Notes: generated from the letters alone by a model not told the origin. A DNA stretch of 64,000 nt from Oscillospiraceae bacterium (GCA_017541995.1 JAFXYD010000098.1:1-64000), one strand, 5' to 3'. Counted from the first letter of the stretch, positions 10,300-18,854 are shown. A program made the numbers and translations.

Positions 10300-10804
10300 G
10301 GTCCGTCCCCTCCTCTGCCTTCCGGAAGGCCACGACGTAGCCGTGGACCGTGTAGAGCGTCAGCCATTCCCCGGCCCGGCGGAGCTGATCCGCCTTGTCG
10401 ATGTGGACGCTGAGGCTCACCGGCCCCTTGTCCGTGTCCACCCGCAGCTTCCGCAGGGTGACGCTGCCCCGGATCCGGACCTTGAGCTTTTGCAGGCTGA
10501 CCCGGCCCGTGACGGACTCCCGCTCTCCCTCGGTCAGATGTTTGGCGTGCTCCAGCTCCCGGCCCCCGTCCCGGACCACGTAGACGCCGAAATAGATGAT
10601 GATCCAGGCGGCTCCCACGCTGACGCAGATGCAGGCCAGCAGCATTTGATAGATGTTGCGGGTGTTGACCCGGGCGGTGAGGGTCACGCAGACCGCCAGG
10701 GCCCCCAGGGCCAGGGCGATGAGCAGCTTTTTCGTCAGAGCGCGGCGTTTTTCCAGCCGCGCCAGCCGCTCCGGCTCGTAGAGCTCCACGATCTCCGAAG
10801 CCAT
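10286..10804 (-). CDS. Unknown two-helix membrane protein
   Basis: A 172-residue protein starting at ATG 10804 after AAAGGAGG (an upstream in-frame start lacks a ribosome site). Two membrane helices (about residues 25-45 and 52-74) follow a basic N-terminus, and the remaining 95 residues form a soluble beta-rich region with a VSLQKLKVRIRGSVTLRKL stretch. No family recognised. It forms a two-gene unit with the next gene and is divergent from the GH13 operon. Confidence 0.7.
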   Translation of the reverse strand: MASEIVELYEPERLARLEKRRALTKKLLIALALGALAVCVTLTARVNTRNIYQMLLACICVSVGAAWIIIYFGVYVVRDGGRELEHAKHLTEGERESVTGRVSLQKLKVRIRGSVTLRKLRVDTDKGPVSLSVHIDKADQLRRAGEWLTLYTVHGYVVAFRKAEEGTDHEAP

Positions 10805-10832
10805 AGTCCCGCCTCCTTTCGTTTCTTCCCGG

Positions 10833-10861
10833 ATTATACCATCCGGCCCGGTTTTTTTCAA
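10833..10861 (-). promoter_or_regulatory. Sigma-A promoter of the two-gene unit
   Basis: TTGAAA, 17 bp, TATAAT on the minus strand, 29 bp before the start of the upstream unknown membrane protein gene. It stands back to back with the promoter of the GH13 operon. Confidence 0.7.
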
Positions 10862-10873
10862 TTGAAAAACGGC

Positions 10874-10902
10874 TTGACATCCGATTTTTTATTGGTTAAT
10901 AT
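10874..10902 (+). promoter_or_regulatory. Sigma-A promoter of the GH13-GH31 operon
   Basis: TTGACA, 17 bp, TAATAT, with the start codon of the GH13 gene 33 bp downstream. The -35 regions of this and the divergent promoter are only about 12 bp apart, so one bound regulator could control both. Confidence 0.75.
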
Positions 10903-10934
10903 GGAAATAACACGAAAACAGGAGGTTCGGAACC

Positions 10935-12626
10935 ATGAAAAAGCGCCTGCTTGCCCTGACCCTGTCCCTGCTGATGCTGCTGGCCCTGCTGGCCGGCTGC
11001 ACAGACACCCCCGCCGCCCCCTCCGGCGCCGCCGACAGCACCGCGGCCCCCGACAGCAGCGGGGAGTCCGCCGCCCCGGAGACCACGGAGCCAGCCGCCC
11101 CGTCGGAGCTGGCGGTTCCCGTGCCCGCCGGCGTGAGCCCCTCCGAGGACAACGCCCGGGTCTTCTATGAGATCTTCGTGGGCTCCTTCTCCGACTCCGA
11201 CGGCGACGGCGTGGGGGATCTGCGGGGCATCATCAACCGCATGGACTATCTCAACGACGGCGACGAAAGCTCCGGCCGGAGTCTGGGGGTGGAGGGCATC
11301 TGGCTGACCCCCATCTTCCCCTCCTCCAGCTATCACAAATACGACGCCAACGACTATTGCGCCGTGGACCCGGCCTTCGGCACCCTGGAGGATCTGAAGG
11401 AGCTGGCGGAGCTCTGCCATCAGCGAAACGTGAAGCTGATCCTGGATCTGCCTCTGAACCACACCAGCCGCCTGCACCCCTGGTACAGCGCCTTCGTCCA
11501 GGCCCACCGGAACGGCGCGAAGGACGACCCCTATTACAATTATTATTCCTTCTACACCAAGGGCGAAAGCGCCCCCGCGGGCCGGAACTTCGCCCCCCTC
11601 AGCGGCACCGACGACTACTACGAGTGCAACTTCGACAGCGGAATGCCGGAGCTGAACTACGACTGCGAGGCGGTCCGTCAGGCCGCGGTGGACACGGCGA
11701 AATTCTGGCTGGAGCTGGGCGTGGACGGCTTCCGCTTTGACGCCGCCAAATACATCTATTACGGCGACCACAGCGGCAGCGTCAGCTTCTGGCTCTGGTA
11801 TCTCGAGCAGCTGAAGGCCGTCAAGCCCGACATCTACACCGTGGCCGAGGTCTGGGACGGGGACGGCGTCACCCAGCTCTACTACCCTGCCGTGAACTGC
11901 TTTGACTTCTCCGTCTCCCAGGCGGAGGGGCTGATCTCCGCCGTGGCCCAGAAGGGAGACGCCAACCGCTACACCAAATACGTAGGGGAGTATCTCAACA
12001 CCGTCCGGGCCCTGCGGGAGGACGCCATGTATGTGCCCTTCATCGCCAACCACGACACCGACCGCTGCGCGGGCTATCTGCCCTCCCTCAACGGCAGCGC
12101 CCAGATGGCCGCCAACCTGCTGCTGCTGAGCCCGGGCTCCCCCTTCCTCTACTACGGCGAGGAGCTGGGGATGCGGGGCTCCCGGGGCGGGGCCAATACC
12201 GACGCCAACCGCCGCCTGGCCATGGTCTGGGGCGACGGCGACCCGGTGAAGGATCCCCAGGGGGCCAGCTACCCGGCGGACAACCGGGCCGACGCCTCCG
12301 CCCTGGAGCAGCGCTCCGACGAAAACAGCCTGTACAACTATTATAAGCGGGTGATCCTGCTGCGGAAGGCCAACCCCGAAATCGCCCGGGGCAGCTACAG
12401 CCCCCTGCAGCTGACGGACACCCGGGCCGGGGGCTTCATCTCCGAGTGGAAGGGCTCCAGGGCTCTGGTGCTCCACAATCCCACCGGCAGCGCGGTGAGC
12501 CTGGATCTCAAGGCCCTGGGGCTGGCGGAGTTCGCCACCCTCAGCGGCAGCGTGGGCATGGGCGAGGCCTCCCTGGAGGGCGGCGTCCTGACCCTGGCTC
12601 CCCAGAGCTCCGCCGTACTGCGGTGA
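10935..12626 (+). CDS. Alpha-amylase family (GH13) lipoprotein
   Basis: A 563-residue surface lipoprotein; the signal ends LLAGC (Cys22) after AGGAGG-N9-ATG. The GH13 barrel begins with RVFYEIFVGSFSDSDGDGVGDLRG. Catalytic residues are the nucleophile in VDGFRFDAA (Asp269), the acid/base in VAEVWDGD (Glu305) and the transition-state stabiliser in ANHDTD (Asp374). The short C-terminal beta domain ends at residue 563. It should hydrolyse alpha-1,4-glucan or alpha-glucosides outside the cell, feeding the importer or the symporter nearby. The GH31 gene follows after 25 bp. Confidence 0.94.
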   Translation: MKKRLLALTLSLLMLLALLAGCTDTPAAPSGAADSTAAPDSSGESAAPETTEPAAPSELAVPVPAGVSPSEDNARVFYEIFVGSFSDSDGDGVGDLRGIINRMDYLNDGDESSGRSLGVEGIWLTPIFPSSSYHKYDANDYCAVDPAFGTLEDLKELAELCHQRNVKLILDLPLNHTSRLHPWYSAFVQAHRNGAKDDPYYNYYSFYTKGESAPAGRNFAPLSGTDDYYECNFDSGMPELNYDCEAVRQAAVDTAKFWLELGVDGFRFDAAKYIYYGDHSGSVSFWLWYLEQLKAVKPDIYTVAEVWDGDGVTQLYYPAVNCFDFSVSQAEGLISAVAQKGDANRYTKYVGEYLNTVRALREDAMYVPFIANHDTDRCAGYLPSLNGSAQMAANLLLLSPGSPFLYYGEELGMRGSRGGANTDANRRLAMVWGDGDPVKDPQGASYPADNRADASALEQRSDENSLYNYYKRVILLRKANPEIARGSYSPLQLTDTRAGGFISEWKGSRALVLHNPTGSAVSLDLKALGLAEFATLSGSVGMGEASLEGGVLTLAPQSSAVLR

Positions 12627-12651
12627 GGCCCGTCAAAAAAGGAGGCTCTCT

Positions 12652-14637
12652 ATGATCCGATCTGAGCTGCAAAACGGGGTCTGGACCCTGCGGCTGGGAG
12701 AGCTGCTGCTGCTGGAGCACAGCCCCCAGCGGCCCTTTGCCACCGCCCTGCGCCGGGAAAAGCGCTATGCCGCCAACCGGGGCACCGTCAAGGAGACCGT
12801 GACGGAAAGCCAGCAGACCCCCCTCACCGAAATCACCCCGGAGGGCGAGACCGTCATTCTCTCCGGCGGAGAACGCAGCCTCAGGCTGCGTCTGACGGAG
12901 CGCCCCGACGGCGTGGCCATTGCCATGACGGGGGAGCCCGGCTGGGCCTATGAATTCTGCCTGCCCGCGGAGCCCGACGAGGCCGTCTTCGGCGGCGGCG
13001 AGCAGTACCGCCAGGTGAATCTCCGGGGCGAAACGGTGGTGAACCTGGTTTCCGAGCACATCAAGGCCGCCACCGTGATCCAGAAGGCCGTGCTGCCCCG
13101 GCAGCTCTACCGGGAGAAGCCCCACGCCCAGATCGGCAGCTACGCCCCCATGCCGGTCTTCGTCACAGACCGGGGGCGGATGATCCGCTTCGACACCGAC
13201 AGCGACGGCATCTCTGTGCTGGGGGACTGCTTCCGCTTCACCTTCGACGCCTGCCCCAGGGCCCTGTATCTCAGCGGGGCCGACAGCTACGAGGCTCTGT
13301 GCCGCAGCCTGGCCCGGGATATCCCCAACCGGCAGTATCTGCCCGACTGGTGCCTGGAGGGCATGATCCTGGGGGTCCAGGGCGGCACCCAGACCGTGCT
13401 GGACAAGGCCTTCGCCATGCTGGAGTCCGGAGCGAAGATCAGCGCCGTCTGGTGCCAGGACTGGTGCGGAGAGAACCGCACCCCCATGGGCAAGCAGGTC
13501 TGGTGGAACTGGGAGGTCAGCGAAAGCCTCTATCCCGGGCTGAAGGAGGCCATTGCCCGGCTCCGGGTCCGGGGGGTGCGCTTCCTGGCCTACATCAACC
13601 CCTATCTGGTGAAGGACAGCCGCCTCTACAACGAGTGTAAGGACAAGGGCTGGCTCATCACTCGGCAGGACGGCAGCGTCTACCACATCAAATCCACCAC
13701 CTTCGACGCCGGAATGCTGGATCTGACCAATCCCGAAACCGTGCGCTACGTCAAGGACGTGCTGATCCGGAGGAACATGCTGGAGCTGGGGATCTCCGGC
13801 TGGATGGCGGACTTCGGGGAGTATCTGCCCGTGGACTGCGTGCTCCACGAGGGCGACCCCGCTCAGCTCCACAACCTCTGGCCCGTGCTCTGGGCCAGGC
13901 TGAACCGGGAGGCCATTCAGGAGGCGGGGGCCGAGGACCTGATGTTCTTCATGCGCTCCGGCTATCCCGGGGTCCAGAGCTACGCCCCCATCCTCTGGAA
14001 CGGCGACCAGCACACCGACTGGACCCGGGACTACGGGATGCCCTGCGTCATGCCCGCCAGCTTCAACCTGGGCTTCTCCGGGGTGAGCCTGGTGCATTCG
14101 GACATCGGCGGCTTTTTCTCCTTCACCAAGATTCACCGGGATCCGGAGCTCTTCATCCGCTGGATGGAAATGGCCTGCTTCTCCCCCTTGATGCGGAGCC
14201 ACGAATCCCTGCGGCCCTGGGCCAACGCCCAGTTCGACAGCCCGGAGGTGCTGCCCTGCACCGTGAAGCTCACCGCGGTCCACGCCGCCCTGAAGCCCTA
14301 TCTGCGCCGCTGCCTGGAGCAGGCCCGGGAGGGCCTGCCCGCCCTGCGGCCCGACTTCTGGTACGCCATGGACTACGCCGCCAGCCGGGATCCCTACAGC
14401 TACTTCTTCGGGGACGAGCTCTACGTCTGCCCCGTCATTCAGCCCGGGCAGAAATATCGCCGGGTCTTCCTCCCCGAGGGCTCCTGGGTCCACCTCTGGA
14501 CCGGCCGCAGGCTGGAGGGCGGCAGGGAGTACCGGGTGGGCTGCAGCCTGGGGAAGATCCCCGTATTCTACCGGCAGGGCTCCGCGTTCGCGGACGTATT
14601 CAAGGCGGCGGGACGCATTTGCGTAATTGAGAATTGA
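12652..14637 (+). CDS. GH31 alpha-glycosidase, YihQ-like subfamily
   Basis: A 661-residue cytoplasmic enzyme without signal peptide, so it acts on imported alpha-glycosides. Nucleophile Asp387 lies in GWMADFGEYL and acid/base Asp452 in WNGDQHTDW. The whole barrel follows E. coli YihQ sulfoquinovosidase closely as I remember it: VQGGT, CQDWCG and WWNW match the Gln262, Gln288 and Trp304 regions. The residue equal to the sulfonate-binding Arg301 is Gln282, so sulfoquinovose hydrolysis is doubtful and an ordinary alpha-glucoside or another sugar is more likely. The stop codon lies inside a heptamer repeat array. It sits between a GH13 gene and a GPH symporter gene. Confidence 0.9.
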   Translation: MIRSELQNGVWTLRLGELLLLEHSPQRPFATALRREKRYAANRGTVKETVTESQQTPLTEITPEGETVILSGGERSLRLRLTERPDGVAIAMTGEPGWAYEFCLPAEPDEAVFGGGEQYRQVNLRGETVVNLVSEHIKAATVIQKAVLPRQLYREKPHAQIGSYAPMPVFVTDRGRMIRFDTDSDGISVLGDCFRFTFDACPRALYLSGADSYEALCRSLARDIPNRQYLPDWCLEGMILGVQGGTQTVLDKAFAMLESGAKISAVWCQDWCGENRTPMGKQVWWNWEVSESLYPGLKEAIARLRVRGVRFLAYINPYLVKDSRLYNECKDKGWLITRQDGSVYHIKSTTFDAGMLDLTNPETVRYVKDVLIRRNMLELGISGWMADFGEYLPVDCVLHEGDPAQLHNLWPVLWARLNREAIQEAGAEDLMFFMRSGYPGVQSYAPILWNGDQHTDWTRDYGMPCVMPASFNLGFSGVSLVHSDIGGFFSFTKIHRDPELFIRWMEMACFSPLMRSHESLRPWANAQFDSPEVLPCTVKLTAVHAALKPYLRRCLEQAREGLPALRPDFWYAMDYAASRDPYSYFFGDELYVCPVIQPGQKYRRVFLPEGSWVHLWTGRRLEGGREYRVGCSLGKIPVFYRQGSAFADVFKAAGRICVIEN

Positions 14638-14686
14638 AAGTTGAAAATTGAAAATTGCGGTGTTTTCAAATTGCCATTTGAAAACA
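14625..14686 (+). repeat. AATTGAA heptamer array plus 11-bp hairpin
   Basis: Units of the AATTGAR type run in 7-bp register from 14625 to 14657 and include the GH31 stop codon. They are followed by a perfect 11-bp hairpin (14661-14671 with 14676-14686, loop TGCC). The same array-plus-hairpin, nearly identical over about 60 bp, occurs at 47615-47663. Confidence 0.85.
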
Positions 14687-14699
14687 TTGGAAAATGGGA

Positions 14700-14910
14700 C
14701 GGGGGAACGCGGACGGCTGAGAGCCGTCCCTACAGCCGACATGCCGTAGGGGCTGGGTTTCCGGCCCGCCGCTTCTCGTTTCGATACCGCCGTAGGAGCG
14801 TGCGGCAGACGGCGGGCCCCTGCCTCGGGCGGGCGGCCGATGGCCGCCCCTACGGCAGATCTGGTGTGGGAACCGGTGTGGAAACCGCGGGACGGGGAAC
14901 CCGTCCCCTA
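14700..14910. repeat. Mosaic of GC-rich palindromes with CCCTAC border
   Basis: Four short palindromes with different cores follow each other: around 14708-14733, 14742-14775, 14827-14854 and 14888-14912. The cores differ (for example GACGG/CCGTC and GGCGGCC/GGCCGCC), but each is bordered by CCCTAC or GTAGGG. No coding region is seen here. Together with the heptamer arrays they fill the 466-bp gap before the symporter gene. Confidence 0.75.
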
Positions 14911-14920
14911 CGGACTGATC

Positions 14921-15032
14921 TGATTCTTGATCCTTGATCCCTGATCCTTGATCCCTGATCCCTGATCCTTGATCCCTGATCCTTGATCCCTGATCCCTGA
15001 TCCTTGATCCCTGATCCTTGATCCTTGATCCG
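14921..15032 (+). repeat. 16-unit TGATCCY heptamer tandem array
   Basis: Sixteen consecutive 7-bp units in perfect register, nearly all TGATCCT or TGATCCC in an irregular order. It lies between the GH31 and symporter genes. A short palindrome of the CCCTAC-bordered family (15053-15077) separates it from the symporter ribosome site. Confidence 0.92.
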
Positions 15033-15103
15033 CAGCCTTCCATTCGTAACCCGGCGGACAAGCGAGGCTTGTCCCTACAAAATAAAAATAGGAGTGAGCT
15101 GAA

Positions 15104-16501
15104 ATGAAAACCTCTCCCCTGGCCGCCACCCGCGGCATCGGCATGAAGGACAAGCTGGGCTACGCCTTCGGTGATCTGGCCTCCTGTCTGGTCTTTGGGC
15201 TGACCCAGAGCGTGCTGAACAAGTACTACACCGACGTGCTGGAGATCTCCGTGCTCCACGTCATGATCATGACCGTCATCGCCCGGATCTGGGACGCCGT
15301 CAACGATCCCATCTGGGGCCGCATCATCGACCGGGCTCCCCGGAGGGCCGACGGCCGCTATCGCCGCTGGATTCGCATCTTCTCCCTGCCTGTGGCCCTG
15401 GCCGCGGTGCTGATGTTCCTGAACGTGAAGGGCCTGGCCCCCGGCGGACGGCTGGCCTACATCTACGTGAGCTACATCCTCTTCGGGATGCTCTACACCT
15501 GCATCAACATCCCCTACGGCTCCCTGGCCCAGGTCATCACCTCCGACGACAGGGAGCGCTCCTCCCTCTCGGTCTTCCGCTCCATCGGCTCCACCTTCGG
15601 GGCCATGCCCGCCATGGCCCTGGCCTCCCTGTGCTACGTCAGCGTGAACGGGGTGAAGCAGATGAGCCACACCCGGGTCTTCCTCGGTGCCTGCCTCATC
15701 GCGGCCCTCTCCGTGGTCTTCTATCTGCTCTGCTACGCCTGGACCAAGGAGCGGGTGCCCTCGGAGCCCGCTCCCAGGCAGAAGGGCCAGACCGCCAAGG
15801 TGGTGAAGGCCCTGTTCCGCAGCCGTCCCTTTATGGCGGTGTCCCTGGCCTCCATGCTCTTCCTGGCAGCCCAGATGTTCGGCCAGGGCTACAATACCTA
15901 CCTCTTCCACCACTTCTTCCAGAAGCCCGGCCTCACCATGCTGCCCACGGTGTTCCAGTATCTGCCGGTGGCGGTGATCATGTTCTTCGCCACGAAGCTG
16001 GGCAACAAATTCGGCCGCCGGGAGGTCTGCGGCTGCGGCGTGCTGCTGGCGGCGGTGTTCTATATCGCCCTCTTCCTGCTGGCCCTGGCGGGGATCACCA
16101 ACGTGTGGCTCTACCTGGCCGCCAATCTCATGGCCGGCATCGGCACCGCCTTCCTCTTCCTGCTGGTGTGGGTCCTGGCCACCGACGCCATCGACTACAA
16201 CAAGGTCCGCTACGGGGTCAACGACGAGGCCACCTCCTACGCCTTCTACACCTTCATGCGGAAGCTGGGCCAGACCGTGGCTACGGTGCTGATCAACCTC
16301 CCCCTGCTGCGGATCGGCTACAACGGCTCCGAGCTGAAAACCGAGGGGCTCAGCCAGAGCGCCCTGAAAACCATGTACAACTACTCCGTCATGATCCCCG
16401 CCGTGCTGTTTTTGCTGGTCTTCCTGCTGCTGTGGTTCGTCTACCCCCTCAGCAGGCAGAAGGTGGCGGAGCTCCAGGCGGAAAAAGCGAAGCTCTTATA
16501 A
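15104..16501 (+). CDS. GPH-family sugar:cation symporter
   Basis: A 465-residue, twelve-helix transporter of the glycoside-pentoside-hexuronide family (MelB/YihO type). The diagnostic DAVNDPIWGRIIDR motif between helices 2 and 3 is present, as is YNKVRYG after helix 10. ATG 15104 follows AGGAG. Being downstream of the GH31 gene it probably imports the disaccharide or glycoside that this enzyme splits; YihQ-type enzymes in sulfoquinovose operons are likewise paired with GPH transporters. The gap to GH31 is filled with repeats, so co-transcription is likely but not certain. Confidence 0.92.
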   Translation: MKTSPLAATRGIGMKDKLGYAFGDLASCLVFGLTQSVLNKYYTDVLEISVLHVMIMTVIARIWDAVNDPIWGRIIDRAPRRADGRYRRWIRIFSLPVALAAVLMFLNVKGLAPGGRLAYIYVSYILFGMLYTCINIPYGSLAQVITSDDRERSSLSVFRSIGSTFGAMPAMALASLCYVSVNGVKQMSHTRVFLGACLIAALSVVFYLLCYAWTKERVPSEPAPRQKGQTAKVVKALFRSRPFMAVSLASMLFLAAQMFGQGYNTYLFHHFFQKPGLTMLPTVFQYLPVAVIMFFATKLGNKFGRREVCGCGVLLAAVFYIALFLLALAGITNVWLYLAANLMAGIGTAFLFLLVWVLATDAIDYNKVRYGVNDEATSYAFYTFMRKLGQTVATVLINLPLLRIGYNGSELKTEGLSQSALKTMYNYSVMIPAVLFLLVFLLLWFVYPLSRQKVAELQAEKAKLL

Positions 16502-16516
16502 TCCTCCGAACAAGCG

Positions 16517-16556
16517 GCGCCCCGGCTGCCATTGCGGCAGCCGGGGCGCGTCCTTA
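16517..16556 (+). terminator. Intrinsic terminator between convergent genes
   Basis: A perfect 14-bp GC-rich stem (16517-16530 with 16536-16549) and 5-nt loop end the forward carbohydrate operon, directly before the convergent dpaB stop codon. The T-run is weak (TCCTTATT). Confidence 0.8.
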
Positions 16557-17141
16557 TTGGGCCTGCTCCCGCAGCAGCAGGGGCTGAAGCTGCCGCCCCG
16601 CCAGGGCTGCCGCCACGGTCTGGGGCAGGCGGCTCATGTCCGCCACCAGGGAGGCGGGCTTCTTCTCCGGGTCGTCCTGGCCGAAGGGGACGAAATAGAA
16701 GTGCTTCCGGTCCAGCAGCGTGCCGATGCTCCGGGCGTTGGCGGCCAGGCCGTCGTTGGTGGAAACCGCCAGCACCACAGGCCGCCCGTTCCGCAGATGG
16801 GCCTTGCAGGCCAGGGTCACGGGGGTATCCGCCACCCCGGCGGCCAGCTTCGCCAGGCTGTTGCCGGTGCAGGGAGCGATCACCAGCAGCTCCAGCAGCT
16901 TCTTCGGTCCGATGGGCTCCACCTGGGCCAGGCTGTCCCAGACCGGGCGGCGGCAGATGGCCTCGATCCGGGCCCGGAATTCCGCCGCGGCCCCGAAGCG
17001 GCTGTCGATGCCGGCCGCCGCCCCGGAGAGGATGGGCTGGACGCTTTCGTACTCCCGGCACAGCCGGGCCAGGGCCGCCAGCACCGGCTCAAAGGTGCAG
17101 AAGGAGCCGGTGAGGCAGAAGCCGATGCGTTCTTGTCTCAA
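16554..17141 (-). CDS. dpaB: Dipicolinate synthase subunit B
   Basis: A 195-residue flavoprotein-like subunit (SpoVFB). With DpaA it makes dipicolinic acid from dihydroxytetrahydrodipicolinate in the mother cell for the spore core. The N-terminus IGFCLTGSFCTFE and the internal VIAPCTGNSLAKLAAGVADTPV are characteristic. The start overlaps the dpaA stop by four bases. Length agrees with the family (about 195-200). Confidence 0.95.
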   Translation of the reverse strand: MRQERIGFCLTGSFCTFEPVLAALARLCREYESVQPILSGAAAGIDSRFGAAAEFRARIEAICRRPVWDSLAQVEPIGPKKLLELLVIAPCTGNSLAKLAAGVADTPVTLACKAHLRNGRPVVLAVSTNDGLAANARSIGTLLDRKHFYFVPFGQDDPEKKPASLVADMSRLPQTVAAALAGRQLQPLLLREQAQ

Positions 17142-17944
17142 TGAAAAGCCTCCTTTCGGACAATGCCCTCCAGCAGGGCCGCGGCGGCGGAGCGGGGCAG
17201 GCGGCGGCCCGGCAGGGAGTTGGCCCGGAGCACCGGGAAGCCGGGACGCAGCCCCTCGGGCAGACCGCCCGGCTCCGAGGCCAGCTCCACCCAGAGGCAG
17301 TCCGGCCCCAGGGCCTCCAGGGCCGCCGGGGACAGGCTGGGGGCCGGTACGGTGTTGAAGATCACGGCACTCTCCCCCGCCCCGCCGGGGAAGTCCCGGA
17401 CCGCGAAGCCCCGCTGGGCCGCCTCCGCCCGGACCCCGGGCCGCCGGGCCGCCACCGTCACCCGGGCGTGGAGGGCCCCCAGCAGCTCCGCCAGGGGCTT
17501 GCCGATCCTGCCGTAGCCCAGCACCAGGCAGGGCAGGCCGAAGAGGGAGCCCTCCAGCCGCTCCCGGGCCAGCTCCACGGCGGCCTCCGCTGTGAGCCGC
17601 CCGTTGACAGCGGCCACCTGGGGGTCCGCCAGCAGATCCGCCGCCGGGCCGCAGCCCGGGAAGCGGGCCGCCAGATCCGCAGGGAGAGCCCCGCCGCAGA
17701 TCCGGGTACGTCCGTCCCAGAACCCCGCCAGGGCCTCCGGCCTCAGCCCCGGCCCCGCTGTCCGCAGCAGCCCCGCCCCGTCCAGACAGGGGGTGGGCAG
17801 AACCAGAACGTCCACCGGGCCCGGGGGCAGGCTGTCCTCCAGACCCGGCACGGCCCGGGTATAGACCCGTCCCCGGCTCACCAGCAGTCGGGAGAGCCAG
17901 AACTGCCGCCGGTCTCCCCCCACCAGCAAATACGTCGTTTCCAT
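17138..17944 (-). CDS. dpaA: Dipicolinate synthase subunit A
   Basis: A 268-residue dehydrogenase-like subunit (SpoVFA), somewhat shorter than the usual 290-300. The NAD-binding motif is VLGYGRIGKPLAELL around residue 140, and NTVPAPSLS plus a WVELASEPGGL-like segment match the family. It is the first gene of the dpaAB operon and shows that the organism makes heat-resistant spores. The predicted promoter resembles sigma-K type. Confidence 0.94.
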   Translation of the reverse strand: METTYLLVGGDRRQFWLSRLLVSRGRVYTRAVPGLEDSLPPGPVDVLVLPTPCLDGAGLLRTAGPGLRPEALAGFWDGRTRICGGALPADLAARFPGCGPAADLLADPQVAAVNGRLTAEAAVELARERLEGSLFGLPCLVLGYGRIGKPLAELLGALHARVTVAARRPGVRAEAAQRGFAVRDFPGGAGESAVIFNTVPAPSLSPAALEALGPDCLWVELASEPGGLPEGLRPGFPVLRANSLPGRRLPRSAAAALLEGIVRKEAFH

Positions 17945-17962
17945 GGTCTCATCTCCTCAGGC

Positions 17963-17989
17963 CAGTATATGCCGGGGCGGCAAAAGGGT
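17963..17989 (-). promoter_or_regulatory. Candidate sigma-K promoter of dpaAB
   Basis: On the minus strand, AC is followed after 16 bp by CATATACTG, which matches the sigma-K -10 consensus CATANNNTA in eight of nine positions. It ends 18 bp before the dpaA start, leaving just enough room for a GAGGAG ribosome site. dpaAB is sigma-K controlled in Bacillus subtilis. Confidence 0.5.
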
Positions 17990-18258
17990 GAAGCCTCCGC
18001 GTCCGCCTCCCCTGCCCGCCGGGCCCTTCCGATCCCAGGAAACCAGATTATGTTGACTTATGTTTTTCATTTCCGCTTTCCGCGAATAAACTTGCGGCTG
18101 TGGAAAACCCTGTGGAAAATGTGAAAAACTCCCGGAAAATCCTTGCTTTCCTCCAGGGCGCCCGGGGGTATTTTTGGGGCCTTTCCCCCGGGGGACCGGA
18201 TAAGTAACCGTTTTGTAACAAAATTATGTCGGCTGTCGGAATATAGATTATGTAAACA
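17990..18258. other. Intergenic region without recognised gene
   Basis: No coding region seen. It contains three TGTGGAAAA-like repeats (18098-18126), an 8-bp GC hairpin (18161-18168 with 18185-18192), and two ATTATGT words. None gives a convincing promoter or RNA family. Confidence 0.4.
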
Positions 18259-18295
18259 AAAACCGGCCCGGAGCGCTTGGCTCCGGGCCGGTTTT
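18252..18295 (-). terminator. Intrinsic terminator of hsp20
   Basis: A perfect 15-bp stem (18259-18273 with 18281-18295, 7-nt loop) followed on the minus strand by TTTTTGTTT, 11 bp after the hsp20 stop codon. Confidence 0.92.
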
Positions 18296-18305
18296 GGGAT
18301 ACCGA

Positions 18306-18755
18306 TTATCCCTCGATGAGAATGGTGCGCTTCTCAGGCAGCTTGGGGGCGGTCTTCTTGGGGACGTTCAGCTTCAGCACGCCGTCCTCGAAGCGGGCCT
18401 TGATCTCCTCCTCGGTGAGGGCGGAGCCCACGTAGAAGCTGCGCTGCATGGCGCCGGCGTAGCGCTCCTGGCGGATCACCTTGCCCTGCTTGTCGGTCTC
18501 GTCCTTGTCCACGCCCTTGGAGGCGCTGACGGTGAGGTAGCCCTTATCCAGGCTCAGCTCGATCTCGTCCTTCTTGAAGCCGGGCAGATCGATGTCCACG
18601 TCGTAGTGGTCCTCGTGCTCCCGGATATCGGTCTTCATCACGCGGGGGGCGTGCTTGCCGTAGAGCTGCTTTTCGGTGTCGGCCAGGCTGCGGCTCACAG
18701 GCCAGCGCATCCAATCATCAAAGAAATCATCGTCAAAAAGTCTGGGCATCAACAT
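18306..18755 (-). CDS. hsp20: Small heat shock protein Hsp20
   Basis: A 149-residue alpha-crystallin-type chaperone that holds unfolding proteins. The central alpha-crystallin domain contains DVDIDLPGFKKDEIELSL and ends with the GVLKLNVPKK signature; the C-terminal tail has the RTILIEG I-x-I motif for oligomer assembly. ATG 18755 follows AAAGGAG. It is a single gene with a CIRCE operator overlapping its promoter, so HrcA repression and heat induction are expected. Confidence 0.96.
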   Translation of the reverse strand: MLMPRLFDDDFFDDWMRWPVSRSLADTEKQLYGKHAPRVMKTDIREHEDHYDVDIDLPGFKKDEIELSLDKGYLTVSASKGVDKDETDKQGKVIRQERYAGAMQRSFYVGSALTEEEIKARFEDGVLKLNVPKKTAPKLPEKRTILIEG

Positions 18756-18854
18756 AAGTCATTTCTCCTTTCACTCATTTACATTGTTGATTGTATCTAT
18801 GTAACTGAGCAAGGGATCCGGGAGCTTTTTGCTCCCTTCCTTTGTTCTGACCCT

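Noticed and set aside
12652..14637. Calling the GH31 gene a sulfoquinovosidase
   Set aside because: The Arg needed for sulfonate binding is replaced by Gln, and no sulfoglycolysis genes are nearby.
14921..15032. CRISPR array
   Set aside because: Units are 7 bp without spacers and there are no cas genes.
14666..15913. Minus-strand 415-residue frame with DQGSRI repeats
   Set aside because: It is the antisense reading of the TGATCCY array joined to the antisense of the symporter gene; no ribosome site, no domain.
18098..18126. Possible DnaA boxes (TGTGGAAAA repeats)
   Set aside because: They differ from TTATCCACA at a key base, are too few, and the region has no origin context.
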